Source: Mermis nigrescens (lineage: Eukaryota > Nematoda > Enoplea > Mermithida > Mermithidae). From it: a DNA stretch of 64,000 nucleotides. The notes beneath the pieces are model-generated. The model was not told where the DNA came from. It searched no databases and saw nothing but the letters and a program-made list of their open reading frames with translations. The stretch's first letter is position 1. Each line of letters begins with the position of its first letter. The position numbers and the translations under genes are program-made. Shown here piece after piece: positions 1-10,975 of this stretch. The stretch covers positions 26,277,637-26,341,636 of the forward strand of contig JAVLUZ010000154.1 of NCBI GenBank assembly GCA_036768485.1. Direction: 5' to 3'.

Positions 1-64
1 AACCGGCTAAAAAATTTTCGAGCAATTTTTGTTCAATTTCAACAAAGACATCTTGGGCAAAAGG

Positions 65-689
65 CCTAGTTTTGTATTCGGCAAAGATTTTTTCCGATCT
101 ATTAGGACTTTTTAGGACCGTCTTTGTAAAAGACAAAGATTTCTGGTACGACAAAATCAGTAGAACTGTCAGAATTTCAAGAAATTTCCGAAATTTTGTC
201 TGTTCGGTATGCATTTATAGCTGTAAACATTGATAGAGCGAATACAAAAACATCAATGTTTTCCGGCACCTCGCGTCGATTACTGTGTTTTTTCTCTCTA
301 TAAACCTCCAACATTGAGTTTAAAAGTTTGAATCAGCCAAAAGATTCAGGCCTTTGTTATAAAAGTTGTCTGCACTGTTTATTTATTGGATGACTAAAGT
401 TGACCTGAACGTATGATAAATATGTCAAAATTGTTTTGCACAAATTTGGCAATTTTTTGTTTTATCAGTCCACAAAACTTCGAAATTGTGTTAAGGACTG
501 TAGAAATAATAAAATTTTTCGAATTTTCTAAATTATTTGTCAATAAAAAGGCCGCAAAATCTGCTTGAAAATAAAAATATCAAAATTTTTTAGCTCTTCT
601 GTATTTTTCATCTTTAGAAACCTATAAATTGAAAAACTTTGGGGACCGTCTTCGCATTTGTACGAAGGGACCTTGTATAAAAAACACTG
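65..689 (-). mobile_element. Degenerate family-A hAT-type MITE
   Basis: This is an eroded reverse-orientation copy of the element seen cleanly at 60,076-60,520. The right edge at 672-689 ends AAAAAACACTG, the inverted form of the family terminus CAGTGTTTTTTTGTAC. The left edge carries the family's TTCGGCAAAGATTT block and the ACCGTCTTTG block. I found no clean target duplication, so the left boundary is approximate. Confidence 0.5.
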
Positions 690-699
690 AATAAAGGTA

Positions 700-1330
700 T
701 GTCAATCGGCGATGGCGTCAGGGCATAAGACCCGCTACTGGGGCTTGGCATTTAAGGCTGAAGTCAAACATTGAATGCACATATTTCTTGCATTTCTTAT
801 CTTCAGAAAGGTGCCAAATTGAGCTTAACAGCATAAAAACGCACAAATTTCTCGACGCTTTGCGCCAAATACAATTGATGCATTGCTTATATATGTACGG
901 AAACCTGCAAAAGTGAGCATAAGAGAGTAAATGTATCGAAAATTTCCAGTGCTTCGCGCCAAATATAATTTCAATTCCATACATTCAGAAAGCTGCACAA
1001 TTGTGCTTGAAAAGATGAACAAATCGAAAACTTCCGGCGCTTCGTGCAAACTATAATTATTGCATTGCTGTTTAGAAAGTTGCAAAATTTAGGTAAAAGT
1101 GTAGAAATCTCAAAAATTTTCGGCGCTACACGCCAGGCATGATACTCGATTATTTATATCGAGAAACATGCAAATTTGAGCCTAAAAGAATAAAAATATA
1201 GAAATATTCTGCGCTTCGCGCCATATATTATTTAAGCACTGTCTAAATTCAGAAAGCTTCAAAATTCAGCTTAAGGGAAAGACGTCAAAATTTTCGGCGC
1301 TTCGCGCCATAGTCTTATAATATGCACGTT
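700..1330. repeat. Tandem ~88-bp repeat with a GGCGC palindrome in each unit
   Basis: Cores resembling GGCGCTTCGCGCC recur near 856, 948, 1,039, 1,123, 1,211 and 1,297, giving a period of 84-92 bp. Between cores the units share an A/T stretch, a TTCAGAAAGCTGCAAAATT-like block and a run ending in AAAACGTC. Units have diverged considerably. The short ORFs here are explained by the repeat and look non-coding. Confidence 0.75.
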
Positions 1331-2487
1331 TCTGCACTATTTGTCTTATAAGGCTGCAAAATTGAGTTTAAAAGAGAAGGAATATTTTAAAAATTTTCCT
1401 TCGCCATTGTTTATAGCTCTTTCAGAAATGCTCAAAAATGCGTTTATTTTCGCCAATCTCCTAATGGTTCTCGATATATCTGACGTCAAAGTTTGCGATC
1501 CACTTTGGATCCTGGATACCGGGTTGTTTAGTCGAATATATTTTTGTACTGGGTTAAAGTTTTACAGCTGCTGTAAAAGTTCCGAGGACAAAAATCTACC
1601 GGAATTTAACCTTTTCCTTATCAACTCTGAATGCCTCAAAATGAAGTCGAAGATATGGAAATGCCATAATATTCCATTAATGGTGCCGAATTTACTAATT
1701 TATTCATATGTCTGTTTTTATAAATTCCTAAAATTGAGCTGAATGTGAAATTATCAATATTTCTGCTGGATTTAATATTTTTATTTCCTGTTTCGCATGA
1801 AAAAAGCATTTAAATACCTAAGCGAAGTTTGAGGATGATTAGGGCTGCAAAATGAGTTTTATACTCGTATCTTCGAAAAGCCATCATATTGAGCTGAAAA
1901 GGATAGAAGGTCAAGATTCTTTGGCGCTTCGTGCCAGATGTAATATTTATTGATGTTTTAAAAAATAAGAAGACCAAAATTTTCCCGCACTATTTGGCAG
2001 ATATACGTAATCATTACATTGTTTATTTATAAAGAGGCTGCTTAATTGGACTAAAAGGAAAAGGTACAAATTTTCCATAAGGCTAATTTTGTTGCGATAG
2101 TTGTCATGTCCTTGAAAAATCTGCGTAATTGAGCTGAGAATGACAAAAAGGCCTAGACGAATTTTCCAGAAGTGAACACAATGCAAACTCTAAAAACTAT
2201 AGTTGTAAACAATTAGTGTATTGACTGATGATACTAAATGTGAGTAAATTGGGGCGAATAAAACAAGCGCAAATGATGCATGCAGACTTGCAGAACGTTT
2301 CAAAAAAGTTATGAAGTGACATATTCCAAAACAACCCTTTTTCGAACCGGCAACCAACCATAATTTTTGGCAGCCAGTATCATCTGGAAGACCGGCCTTT
2401 GTCCACCTATGCTTGACGCTGTTAAATTTAGTGCGATTCGCACCTCCATTGTGCTGCTTATTGTATGTTTTCGTTGAATTCAAAGTA
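1331..2487. other. Repeat-derived DNA, no gene recognised
   Basis: One stray unit of the GGCGC repeat lies near 1,920-1,935. A fragment at about 2,340-2,415 (paired CCGGCAACCAACC and GGAAGACCGGCCTTTGTCC blocks) recurs at 52,083-52,140. A 133-codon open frame at 1,341-1,742 needs a TTG start and resembles nothing I know, so I do not call it a gene. Confidence 0.5.
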
Positions 2488-2495
2488 GTAGGTAC

Positions 2496-2955
2496 CAGTG
2501 TTTTTTTGTACAAGGTCCGTTTGTACATGTACAAAGATGGTCCCTAAAAATCTTTGTACATTTTGTACACACAAATTTTTGGACACTGTAATATGGTACG
2601 GTGGTGACTTAAGTGTGGTAAAAACATGGGTGCTTGACTTTGGTAGTGTATATTAGCAAATTTCTGGGTTTCTGGTGGCAGACAACACTAAGTATCGTCT
2701 TAAAATGGCGCGAAGCGCCGAAAAATTTGACATTTTTTCTTTCCAAATGCAAATTCTGCCATTATTAAGATATAATTAACACACTATTACTCATTTCGGC
2801 GCGAAGCGGTGAAGATTTTTGTGAATTTTAGACCTTTTTTGCAATTTTTGTCTCCCCGAAAATTTTTGTACATGTTCAAATACATGTTCAATTTTTCATG
2901 TCCCGAAAGTATTTGTACATCGGAAAAAATCTTTGCCGAATACAAAAAAACATTG
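2496..2955 (+). mobile_element. Family-A hAT-type MITE, 460 bp
   Basis: The left end is CAGTGTTTTTTTGTAC and the right end is its inverted counterpart ending ACAAAAAAACATTG. Flanks GTAGGTAC (2,488-2,495) and CCAGGTAC (2,956-2,963) match at 6 of 8 positions, an aged 8-bp duplication. Inside are two GGCGCGAAGCG-type palindromes and repeated TTTGTACATGTACAAAG segments. There is no coding capacity. It abuts the 5'-truncated Penelope-like element. Confidence 0.75.
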
Positions 2956-3026
2956 CCAGGTACTTATGTACATTCTTGTTAAATTCAGTCAGAGGTGAGC
3001 GTTTCGTCGATCATAAGTAATACTAA

Positions 3027-4835
3027 ATTCTGAAGGTTCATAAGCAAAATGGACTATCTGCTGATGTGTATAAAAGTATAAATCCTGTAGGATGCAGTTA
3101 TGGCAGACTATATGGCTTGCCTAAGACCCATAAGAGAGATGTTCCTCTAAGACCGATCTTGTCAGCCATCAACACTCCAACTTATAAGTTGGCTAAGTAT
3201 TTTGTGCCAATCCTGCAAGACATAAGTACAAATGAATACACTTTATGTGACACTGGTATGTAGTTTCCTGACAAGACTTAAGGCTTTTACATTCAAAAGC
3301 CATCATTTCATGGCTAGTCTTGATGTTCAAAGCTTGTTCACTAATATACCACTCAATGAGACCATTGATATATGTATTAGGAAACTATTTGATGATCAAA
3401 ATGTCATGTTAGTAAATAACCTGAATTGTCATCAATTCAAACTGCTTCTAGAACTTGCAGTTAAAGAGTGTTACTTTACGTGTAATGGTAAAATCTATCA
3501 ACAGATAGATGGTGTTGCTATGGGTAATCCGCTTGGCCCAGTTCTTGCCAACATTTTCTTGAGCTATCATGAAACAAAGTGGCTCAGAGACTGCAATATA
3601 AAGATTAGACCCAAGTTTTATGTACGTTATGTTGATGACACATTTGTAGTGTTTTCTGACAGAAATCAGCCTACTAAGTTCTGTGATTACATGAATCAGC
3701 AACATCCTAATATGAAGTTTACATTTGAAACTGAATGTGACAAGAAATTAAATTTCCTTGATGTTCTTATTGAAAGGAAGTCCGATGATATTGTGACATC
3801 ATCATATCAGAAACCTACATTTTCTGGCCTTTATGCCAAATTGTCTAGCTTCATTCCTTTTGCCTATAAAGTTGGTTTAATAAGGACACTTGTGAGTCGC
3901 ATTTACATGATTTGTAACTCATATCAGACTTTTGTCTCTGATATTGACAAGCTGAAGCAGACTCTACTGCAAAATGAGTATCCCCTTGGCTTGATTGATA
4001 AGGTCATATCAGACTTTATGACAAAGGTGTATAATAAGAGTGATGAAATAAAAGTCGGTTGTGATAAATTATGCTATTCTCTTGTTTTGCCTTACACTGG
4101 TGTGCATGGCTACAATGTACGCAGCAGAATTCTAAAGCTTATATCTGCATTTTACCCTCAGATTAGAGTAAGGTTTGTTTACAAACCTGTCATGTGCATA
4201 AGCCGGTTTTTCAAGAACAAGGATGCTGTACCTGCTAAGCTACTCTCAAATTTAGTATATAAGTATACGTGTTCTAGCTGTATGGCTAGTTACATTGGCG
4301 AAACTCGCCGACATTTTGGGAGTAGAATTGCAGAGCATACTGGCATCCACACATGGGCGTGGGGATCTGGGGGGGGGTCTGACCCCCCCAGAAACCAAAA
4401 GACCCCCCAGAAATCAAAAGACCCCCCCCCCCAGAAATCAATTTTTGAAAATTTTTTTCGTTTTTTTCGCAATTTTTTGATGCCAATGGATAGTGCTTGA
4501 TGAGAAACGTCGAAAAATGGTGTTTTTATCGCCATATCACCATTTTTAAGGCCATTTTTTGACCTTCAAAAATCTTGGACCCCCCCAGAATTTTCCTGCT
4601 GCCCACGTATGCTGGCATCTCATTTGCTACAGGGAAGCCAATTCAGGGTGATAGCTTATCTGCTATTCACAAACATATCTCAAATAGCAATCATTTAATC
4701 ACATCAGATTGCTTCAAGGTTATTAGTCGAGCATCCAACTCTTTTGATCTTTTAATCAAGGAGTCATTATACATAGCACGTGATCGTCCTATTCTCAACA
4801 ATAATGTTTCATCATATCCTCTAAGTTTGTTTTAA
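3027..4835 (+). pseudogene. Penelope-like retroelement: RT plus GIY-YIG, 5'-truncated and interrupted
   Basis: The first open stretch (to 3,263) carries the Penelope signature YGLPKTHK with PLRPILSAINTPTYKLAK. A frame change near 3,263 leads into the frame running from 3,232. That frame holds the RT core: SLDVQSLFTNIPL, QIDGVAMGNPLGPVLANIF and catalytic YVDD at residues 133-136. The GIY-YIG nuclease begins at 4,258 with a CxxC linker and SYIGETRR. At 4,348 a MITE splits the nuclease; its remaining part resumes after 4,612 in another frame (SAIHKHIS, LLIKESLYIARDRP) to the stop at 4,833-4,835. In the intact family this protein reverse-transcribes the element RNA at a nicked genomic end. This copy lacks the N-terminal region, has a frameshift and an insertion, and so cannot be active. 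The family call is firm. Confidence 0.93.
4348..4611 (+). mobile_element. Family-B hAT-type MITE inside the GIY-YIG domain
   Basis: A 264-bp element with ends CACACATGGGCG and TGCCCACGTATG (imperfect inverted repeats), flanked on both sides by the 8-bp duplication CTGGCATC (4,340-4,347 and 4,612-4,619). Without the element and one duplication copy the GIY-YIG frame is continuous, so this is a precise secondary insertion. The interior has C-runs, AGAAATCAAAAGACC-type repeats and the family core GATGCCAATGGATAGTGC. It is non-coding. Confidence 0.93.
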
Positions 4836-5520
4836 TTTACTAAAATCCCACCTTTTTCATTTTCTTATAGTTTAAAATCTTTTATAATTCTCTTCATAAT
4901 TTAATGGGATGTTTAAATTTTAAGTTTCTCTTGGTTTACAACTCTTGCTTAACAAGCTCATTTTTCAAAACTATTACCTACTGAACAGTCGCTTATAAAT
5001 TCGTGTTGCTGTTTTTTTAATTTCTGTTTGTATATTTAAAAATATGACTTTCATTAGGTATACGTATTAATAATTTTAGCCAGTGGCATTTTCAAATAAT
5101 TTATTTTCAGACTGATTTGAGTTGTTTTATTTTTTTAGCCTTTGTCATGGCTATATCAGAAGTTGAGTAGTTTTCATTTTGTAGGAGAAATGAAAAATTT
5201 GAAATTTCAATCTTGAAATGACCGTTAACTCAATTTTCGAGCTTTTAAAATATATAATAAATAATACAATTTAATCTTAATACTAATACTAATACTTCAT
5301 TCGGAAAAAACAAGGGTAAAACAAAGTCGCAACGAAAATAAAATAGCGTAGTGTAAAATGTGAAATGTCCTGGACACACAGGCAAATAGATTGCGCTCAC
5401 GTGTGCCCCATAAAGTTTTGAAATATTGAATCATATCGTTTATCATTCGAAAGTTCGTTATTGACTTAGTCCTTTTTAAATTCGCTATTGACTTGATCCT
5501 TTTACAGCATCCCCGGCTGG
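4836..5520 (+). other. Penelope-like 3' flank and unassigned AT-rich DNA
   Basis: About 4,836-4,990 is the 3' untranslated part of the Penelope-like element, because it reappears inverted at about 35,530-35,680 without its coding part. The rest shows nothing I can assign. The phrase TCATATCGTTTATCATTCGA occurs near 5,431 and again near 5,553, a short local duplication. Confidence 0.5.
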
Positions 5521-5862
5521 TTGTACGATCCTTTTCTAAAAAAGGCATTGACAGAATCATATCGTTTATCATTCGAACGCCTCGCCCTTTTACCCCAAAG
5601 CCGTCTTAATCCGCATCAGAATTTCAACTTTTTAATGGAACCATTGAGGCCAACGTTTGGTTCCGAGCTCGAACAATTCTCCGATGCTCTACTCCTGCGG
5701 AGATACTGCTTGTGGAAGACTGCTATTGAGATTCTGAATTACAGTCCTACAATCATGGTGAATAAACCACTTGTTAACTCATCCGGAGCTGTGGCAGTGG
5801 TACTATCAGAATTATTTTTTTCGGACGTACACGTACGAGTTATGTACGCACTGGGGATGTGA
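5521..5862 (+). CDS. Unrecognised ORF, possible old exon
   Basis: A 113-codon open frame with richer G+C than its surroundings and protein-like composition (for example RRYCLWKTAIEILNY and SSGAVAVVLSELFF). I recognise no family. The frame ends just where a GGAACC-rich element begins (about 5,850), so the original 3' part may have been displaced by that insertion. The start codon is TTG, no clear splice sites bound it, and it could be chance. It is reported only as a candidate exon. Confidence 0.18.
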   Translation: MYDPFLKKALTESYRLSFERLALLPQSRLNPHQNFNFLMEPLRPTFGSELEQFSDALLLRRYCLWKTAIEILNYSPTIMVNKPLVNSSGAVAVVLSELFFSDVHVRVMYALGM

Positions 5863-7495
5863 CGATTAGCCGGAACCGGGACCGGATGGAACCGACTATT
5901 TTTTGGAAACGGAACCGAGAACCGATTTTTCATTAATCGGAATGGGAACCGATTTTTTCTTTTCCAATCACCGGAACCGGAACTGATGCTTTTTTGGATC
6001 GCTTCTAGCTTTCTAAAATAGATAAAAAATTATGATTAATTAAAGACAGAAATAGATGACGAATAAATGTATTTGAAAAATGATTTTGATCTATTAATTA
6101 GAATAATTTTTGTAATTTATCCTGCGTTTCCCGCCAGTTATTAATGACTTTATTTATTTCCCTTCAGCTGGCTTTGTGTCAGACATATAATTTTTATATG
6201 CGACAAACATTCCGTGTCTTGGACACAGCTTTTGGACAAAGAGGGCGTTTTCAGCCCTAATTATGTAGTTTTTAGCAAATGTTCGAGAAAAATTTTGCTG
6301 AAATCTTTTTAAGTTTCATATTTAAATCTATACAAATGGATGATAAGAAAAAAGTAAGGAGTTATTCTTATTGTTTTTGTTTTATCAAATATTTCAAAAC
6401 TTTGCATTCACAACGTTGCTTCACAAATTCAAATAAATTTATAAATCGCAAAGAATCTCTACATCGAAAATGACACCATTTAATAGCAAAGACTGAAAAA
6501 CTTTTAAAAAAACATAATTTTGGACATAAAGGCTTCTTAAAAAGCCGAACGTTGTTTGCTGCGAGTAACTGATGTTACATACTTCGCTGATATTTCATTT
6601 ATACAACGACTAACTCTCAATTAAATATAATTCTATACTTCATAGTCCTATTAGCGATGACAAAGTTGTCCAACATTTTGGCGTATTGCGTCAGCTATTA
6701 TTAAATTTAGTCAGGATCATATGCACGTATGGGGTTTGGGAGGGTCTACAGACCCTCCCGAGGGTCTACAGACCCTCCCAAAGTGGAAAAATGGGAAATT
6801 TTCTGGGGAAAAAAGAGGTAAGATGAAAGCGAAAATGGATGAAAATTAGAAATTTTCTACCAAAGCACTTTAAATTGATCAAAATCTGTTTAGTAAATGA
6901 CGTAGTTTTAACGCTATTATTGCGCTTATATCACTTTTTGAGGTCATTTTGACCCAGAGAAACTAAATTTTGACCCCGTCCCGAACCGACTGCCCTCCCC
7001 TAGATCGATCATGCTGTGCATCTATGGTTAGGATAAAATGAATTTACCACGAAAGGGTTACTATGAATTGGAAGCTAGCATTACATATTTTGTTTCAGGG
7101 CTTCATCGCCTGAATTGGAAAAAATGTACTACTCACGTGACTACTTTAGCAAAATGTGAAGCAGGTCGCATGAAAGAGATTCAAAAAAGTTTTAAAATTC
7201 AATTAGGCAAATAGCTCTTACGTAGCATAGTACACTGATGAAGCTTCTTCATTGGATTTTCGTGTAATAATTTTGTATAAATACTTTTGACAAAGTCACG
7301 CGTATAAAGCCTAAGCTTATGTATATACCTACAACAGGAACCGATAACTGGAACCGAAACCGCCGGTTCCTAGGTCTAAGAACCGGAACCGTCGGTTCCA
7401 ATTTTCGTAAGAACCAGGACCGGAACCGGAAGCGATATATCAATTTTCTAAGAACCGGAACCGACTTTTTCGAAAATAGAACCGGAACATACCTA
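5850..7495. mobile_element. Decayed element with GGAACC-rich subterminal arms, probably hAT-type
   Basis: The left arm (about 5,850-5,990) begins CACTGGGGATGT and continues with many GGAACCG motifs. The right arm (about 7,334-7,495) has the same motif inverted and ends near ACATACCTAGTA, whose reverse complement TACTAGGTATGT aligns with the left tip at 9 of 12 positions. I could not find a convincing target duplication. The ~1.3 kb between arms has no intact transposase. A second repeat family is nested at about 6,715-7,030. Confidence 0.5.
6715..7030 (+). repeat. ~276-bp repeat family, single copy
   Basis: This matches the tandem dimer at about 56,190-56,720. Shared blocks are a TAGTTTTAACGC segment, a GACC...AGATCGATC-like C-rich segment near the end, and the preceding GATGAAAA/AAATTTTCT region. 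At 6,745-6,780 the phrase GAGGGTCTACAGACCCTCCC is a short palindrome present twice in overlapping form. It is non-coding. Confidence 0.55.
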
Positions 7496-8615
7496 GTACA
7501 TACGTATGGCTATACATGTCACAGGGGGATAGGGGATCCCCAACATAAAGTCGGTCGTCCCCTTCTCATCCCCGGAATGCCAGAAAATGTTTGACCCCCC
7601 TGAGAATGGCCAGGGACTTCCCTTCGAAATGTCGAGCCGTTACATGTCTGCGTATGGCTTCACAAGAGTGTGGGAAAGTGTCAGACACCCAGAATCTGGA
7701 ACAATCTATAGAATTGAAATCCAGAATTCAACTTCTGACGATTATGATTTGCCGCTTTTTTTGTTGCGATTTTTCGATTTCAGTAAATAGAGTTCGATTA
7801 AAAAACGTCTAAAATAGTTTTTTGCCCAGCCTTAAATTTTCTGGCCCTCTTTTGATCTTGGAAAATTTTTTGAACCCTAGAATTTTGGCTCTGCTTTTTG
7901 TACGCCCATATTTCTTTGTATTTGTAATCATTTCCTCCTGTATAATTCCATGTTCAACGAATAGTAAGAAACCTACGGAGTTCTCATTAGTCAAGCAGAA
8001 TTGATGTTTTTACGAATCAGACTTAAATTAAACACTCTTACGTACGTATATGGATTTCATCAAAAAATGGCATCGAAACCATGTTTTGTAGATGTTGATT
8101 GCCTTTATACTTACATTACTAAAATTTATATTTGATGAAGAAAACACAATGGATCTCACGCATTGCCAGAATGACCCGCTATCTTGATTTAAAATAAAAA
8201 AAGTATATTAAATTATGATTAGAAAAACAAAATGCCTAGAAACACTGAGAAAATTCGACTTTTCCGTGACAATCTCTAAGTGTGGTTAAAAAACCTTAAT
8301 TTTGGACTCGAATAGGAATTTCCAGGGTTACTTAAACACGAACAACGCTTGCCTTCCAAATACGCGCTACCATACCTGGGCAATTCCCAGTCTTCCTGTT
8401 GATACCGGGAGTAAAAAATTTTCGTTGGTTGCCAGTTTCAAAAAGGGTTGTTTTGTTGTGAAAATTCACCTCATGATTTTCAAATAAATACTGGATTTCT
8501 ATGTGCATTATGTATCTTTGCTTTATCAGTCGAAGTATATGGAAAACTTAATCGGTTCTGATAATTGCATTCACTAAGTATATACAGCTACAATTTTATG
8601 AGTGTGTGTTATGTT
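7496..8615. other. Transposon fragments, no gene recognised
   Basis: A block at about 7,540-7,640 (AAAGTCGGTCGTCCCC, then GACCCCCCTGAGAATGGC) is shared in partly inverted order with 63,585-63,690, so it is a dispersed element fragment. A GATACCGGGAG/GGTTGCCAG block near 8,400 belongs to the same family as 2,340-2,415. The small ORFs at 7,319-7,812 follow the repeats and are not called. Confidence 0.45.
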
Positions 8616-9052
8616 CAGTGTTTTTTTGTACAAGGATCGTTAATACATGTACAAAGATGGTCCCTAAAGGTCTTTTTCATTTTGAAGACATAAATTTATG
8701 GATACTATAATACAGTACAGTAGCGATTTTAGTGTGGTAAAAACAGAGTTTGATAGTGTATTTTATGTAGCTAATTTCTGGGTTTGTGAGGGCGAAAATC
8801 ACTAAGAATCGTCTTAAAACGGCGCAAAGCGCCGAAAAATTTGACATTTTTCTTTCGAAATGCAATTTCTGCCATTATAGAGATATGTAGAACTCACGAT
8901 TACGTATTTAGGCGCGAAGCGCCGAAAATTTCCGCGAATTCTAGACCTTTTCTGCAGTTTTTGTCTTCCCTAAAATCTTTGTACATGTACAAAGACGGTC
9001 CCTAAAAGTCTTTGTGCATCGGGAGAAATCTTTGCCGAACACAAAAAGCGTG
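8616..9052 (+). mobile_element. Family-A hAT-type MITE
   Basis: The left end CAGTGTTTTTTTGTAC is exact. The right end, after TTTGCCGAACACAAAAAGC, has mutated and no clear 8-bp duplication remains. The internal order is the family order: ATGTACAAAGATGGTCCC, the TAGTGTGGTAAAAACA block, two GGCGC palindromes at about 8,821 and 8,911, then ATGTACAAAGACGGTCCC. Confidence 0.75.
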
Positions 9053-9185
9053 TTGCAATGGTCTACGTCAGTAGATGCATATTTTCTTATACATTTTGCT
9101 TAATATCGTGCGATCAAATCTTCATTTTAGTAATCAACTTTATTACATCACTGCTTTTAGTCAAAGGAATACACAGATGCATTTT

Positions 9186-9450
9186 TTTTGGTTGATTGGT
9201 GGGTTGGTTGGTTGGTTGAATGGTTAGTTTGTTGGTCGATTGGTTTGTTCGTTAATTGATTAGTTGGTCGATTGTTTAGTTGGTTGCTTGGTTGATTGAT
9301 TGGTTGGTTGGTCAGTTGACTTGTCGATTGATAGGTTGGTTTATTAGTTAGTTTGTTGGCTGGCTAGTGGTTTAGTTGGTTGTTTGTTTGGTTAGCTGGT
9401 TGATTTGGCTGGTTGTTTGGTTGGTTGGATGGTTGGCTGATTATCTGATA
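9186..9450 (+). repeat. Degenerate (TTGG/TTGA)n microsatellite
   Basis: An imperfect GGTTGGTTGATTGGT-type array. The opposite-strand equivalent (CAATCAACCAACC-type) lies at about 46,700-46,830. The overlapping open frame rich in Trp, Leu and Val is a translation of this simple repeat, not a gene. Confidence 0.85.
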
Positions 9451-9741
9451 TGTATTGATCGATATGTATTGTTAGTTGGTCCACTAGTATGCATTGTTTT
9501 ATGTTATTTACTTCCATTTCTTGTGCTTCAATATATTTTGGTTCTAGTTTGCATTCGTCTTTGAGTTTACTTAAAATTCTTGTTGATACTCGCAGCCTTG
9601 ACCGCCGATACCGGGTTGAATCTGGTTGAACCTATTGCCCAGGTGTGCGTGTTACATATGTACAACTTTTCCTAATTGTCGATGTTCATTCAGTTTAAAT
9701 TAATTGAATTAATTTAAACCAAGTGTTTAATTTTATTCTAG

Positions 9742-10017
9742 CCGCCCAACAAAAATACAGCACATCCAACTTTTTCTACTCCAGTGGTTCATATTCTGCT
9801 GAATTTTTGGACTCGCCTTGTGGACATGACGAAAAATGATGAATTTTTGGCCGAAGAATGCGAAGAATTAATGCCGCACGTTCTAAATTCGTGGCTGAAG
9901 TCATGCGACGAATCTTCGTCCAGCATTTATCTCGATGCGTCGACTAGCGTTTTTCAGAAATTGCTAGAAATGAAATGCCTCCGTGCTTCGAATATCGTCG
10001 ATGACATCATAAAAAAG
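9742..10017 (+). CDS. Internal exon of an unidentified host gene
   Basis: A 276-bp open segment (92 codons, phase 0 at both ends) lies between a good acceptor (TTTTATTCTAG, ending 9,741) and a donor (AAAAAAG|GTTACA, GT at 10,018). The translation looks like an alpha-helical protein (VVHILLNFWTRLVDMTK, EECEELMPHVLNSWLKSC, FQKLLEMKCLRA) with HEAT-like alternation of hydrophobic and charged residues. I do not recognise the family. The next exon in phase starts at 10,976. Exons upstream were not found; they may lie before this window or in small exons I cannot separate from noise. That this is host rather than transposon sequence is inferred from the splice signals and the absence of repeat copies. 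Confidence 0.55.
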
Positions 10018-10975
10018 GTTACATTTTTCAATTAATTATTACACGAAAATACAGCGCCATTCTTACGTGGGCGTGGGATGGAGGGGGGTTAGACCCTCGA
10101 GAATTCGGTAGACCCCTAAAAATCGATAGACCTCCAGAATTGATTTTTGTCATGGTTTTGGGGATTTTTGCTTGCTGCTCATGTATTAAGGTCTAGACCA
10201 CACCTGGGCGTGGGGGGTTCGGGGGTTGTACCCTCCTTCCCCGAGAAACCAAAATACCCCCCCCCAGAAATCAAAATACCCCCAGAATTTAATTTTTAAT
10301 TTTTTTCGTTTTTTTTCGCGATTTTTTGATGCCAATAGATAGTGCTCAATGAGAAACGTCGAAAAATGGTGTTTTTTCGCCATACCACCACTTTTAAGGC
10401 CATCTTTTGACCATTGAAAAATCTTGCACCCCCCCCTCCCCGCTAGAATTTTCTGCTGCCCACGTATGCAAAGCACCATTTTAAGGCCATTTTTTGACCT
10501 TTGAAAAATCTTGCACCCCCAGAATTTTCTTGCTGCCCACGTATGGTCTAGACCCTAAAATCAATAGACCCCCAGAATTGAATTTTTGACATATTTTTTG
10601 GGATTTTCGCCGGTTTTACACTTTTTGATATTTTTTGTTAGTGTGATATTTTCGTTATGAATTACGCCATCTTGATACGCTAATTTAGCCAAAAAAGTTT
10701 TTCAAAGTCACTAATCACGATTTACTTTCTTCCGGTGGCCGGAATGTCATTTTTTATTAGCTATGCGTTTCGCGAGTTTTAATCGATGTTTGTAATCAGT
10801 TCGAGAAATGAACAAGATAATAGGCGCAACGGTACCAGAATAATTTTAGATGATGTTAGCATGGAGAAAAATCATTTAAATCTTAGAAAATTATTTCCAG
10901 ATTCGAAATATTTTCCTCAAATTCGCAGAATTTCTAAATTTTCTTTATCTGGGGTGTATTTTTGTTACTTTTTAG
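10018..10975 (+). other. Intron of the host gene, carrying MITEs
   Basis: Bounded by GTTACA (donor) and TTTTTGTTACTTTTTAG (acceptor). It contains a family-B MITE at 10,199-10,545. The MITE landed in an older repeat whose GTAGACCCC/AGAATTGATTTTTG phrases flank it on both sides (10,060-10,190 and 10,554-10,620). Confidence 0.5.
10199..10545 (+). mobile_element. Family-B MITE with a duplicated right end
   Basis: The ends CACACCTGGGCG and TGCCCACGTATG are flanked by a perfect 8-bp duplication GTCTAGAC (10,191-10,198 and 10,546-10,553). Unlike other copies, the right terminal segment (AAGGCCATTTTTTGACC through GCCCACGTATG) occurs twice in tandem, which explains the extra length of 347 bp. Confidence 0.92.

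Noticed and set aside
1341..1742. 133-codon ORF
   Set aside because: TTG start, no recognisable motif, lies in repeat-derived AT-rich DNA.
5850..7495. 8-bp target duplication for the GGAACC element
   Set aside because: Tested several boundary choices; the best flanking match is no better than 6 of 8 with shifted ends, so no duplication is claimed.
9376..9564. Trp/Leu/Val-rich ORF resembling a membrane peptide
   Set aside because: It is a translation of the TTGG microsatellite.
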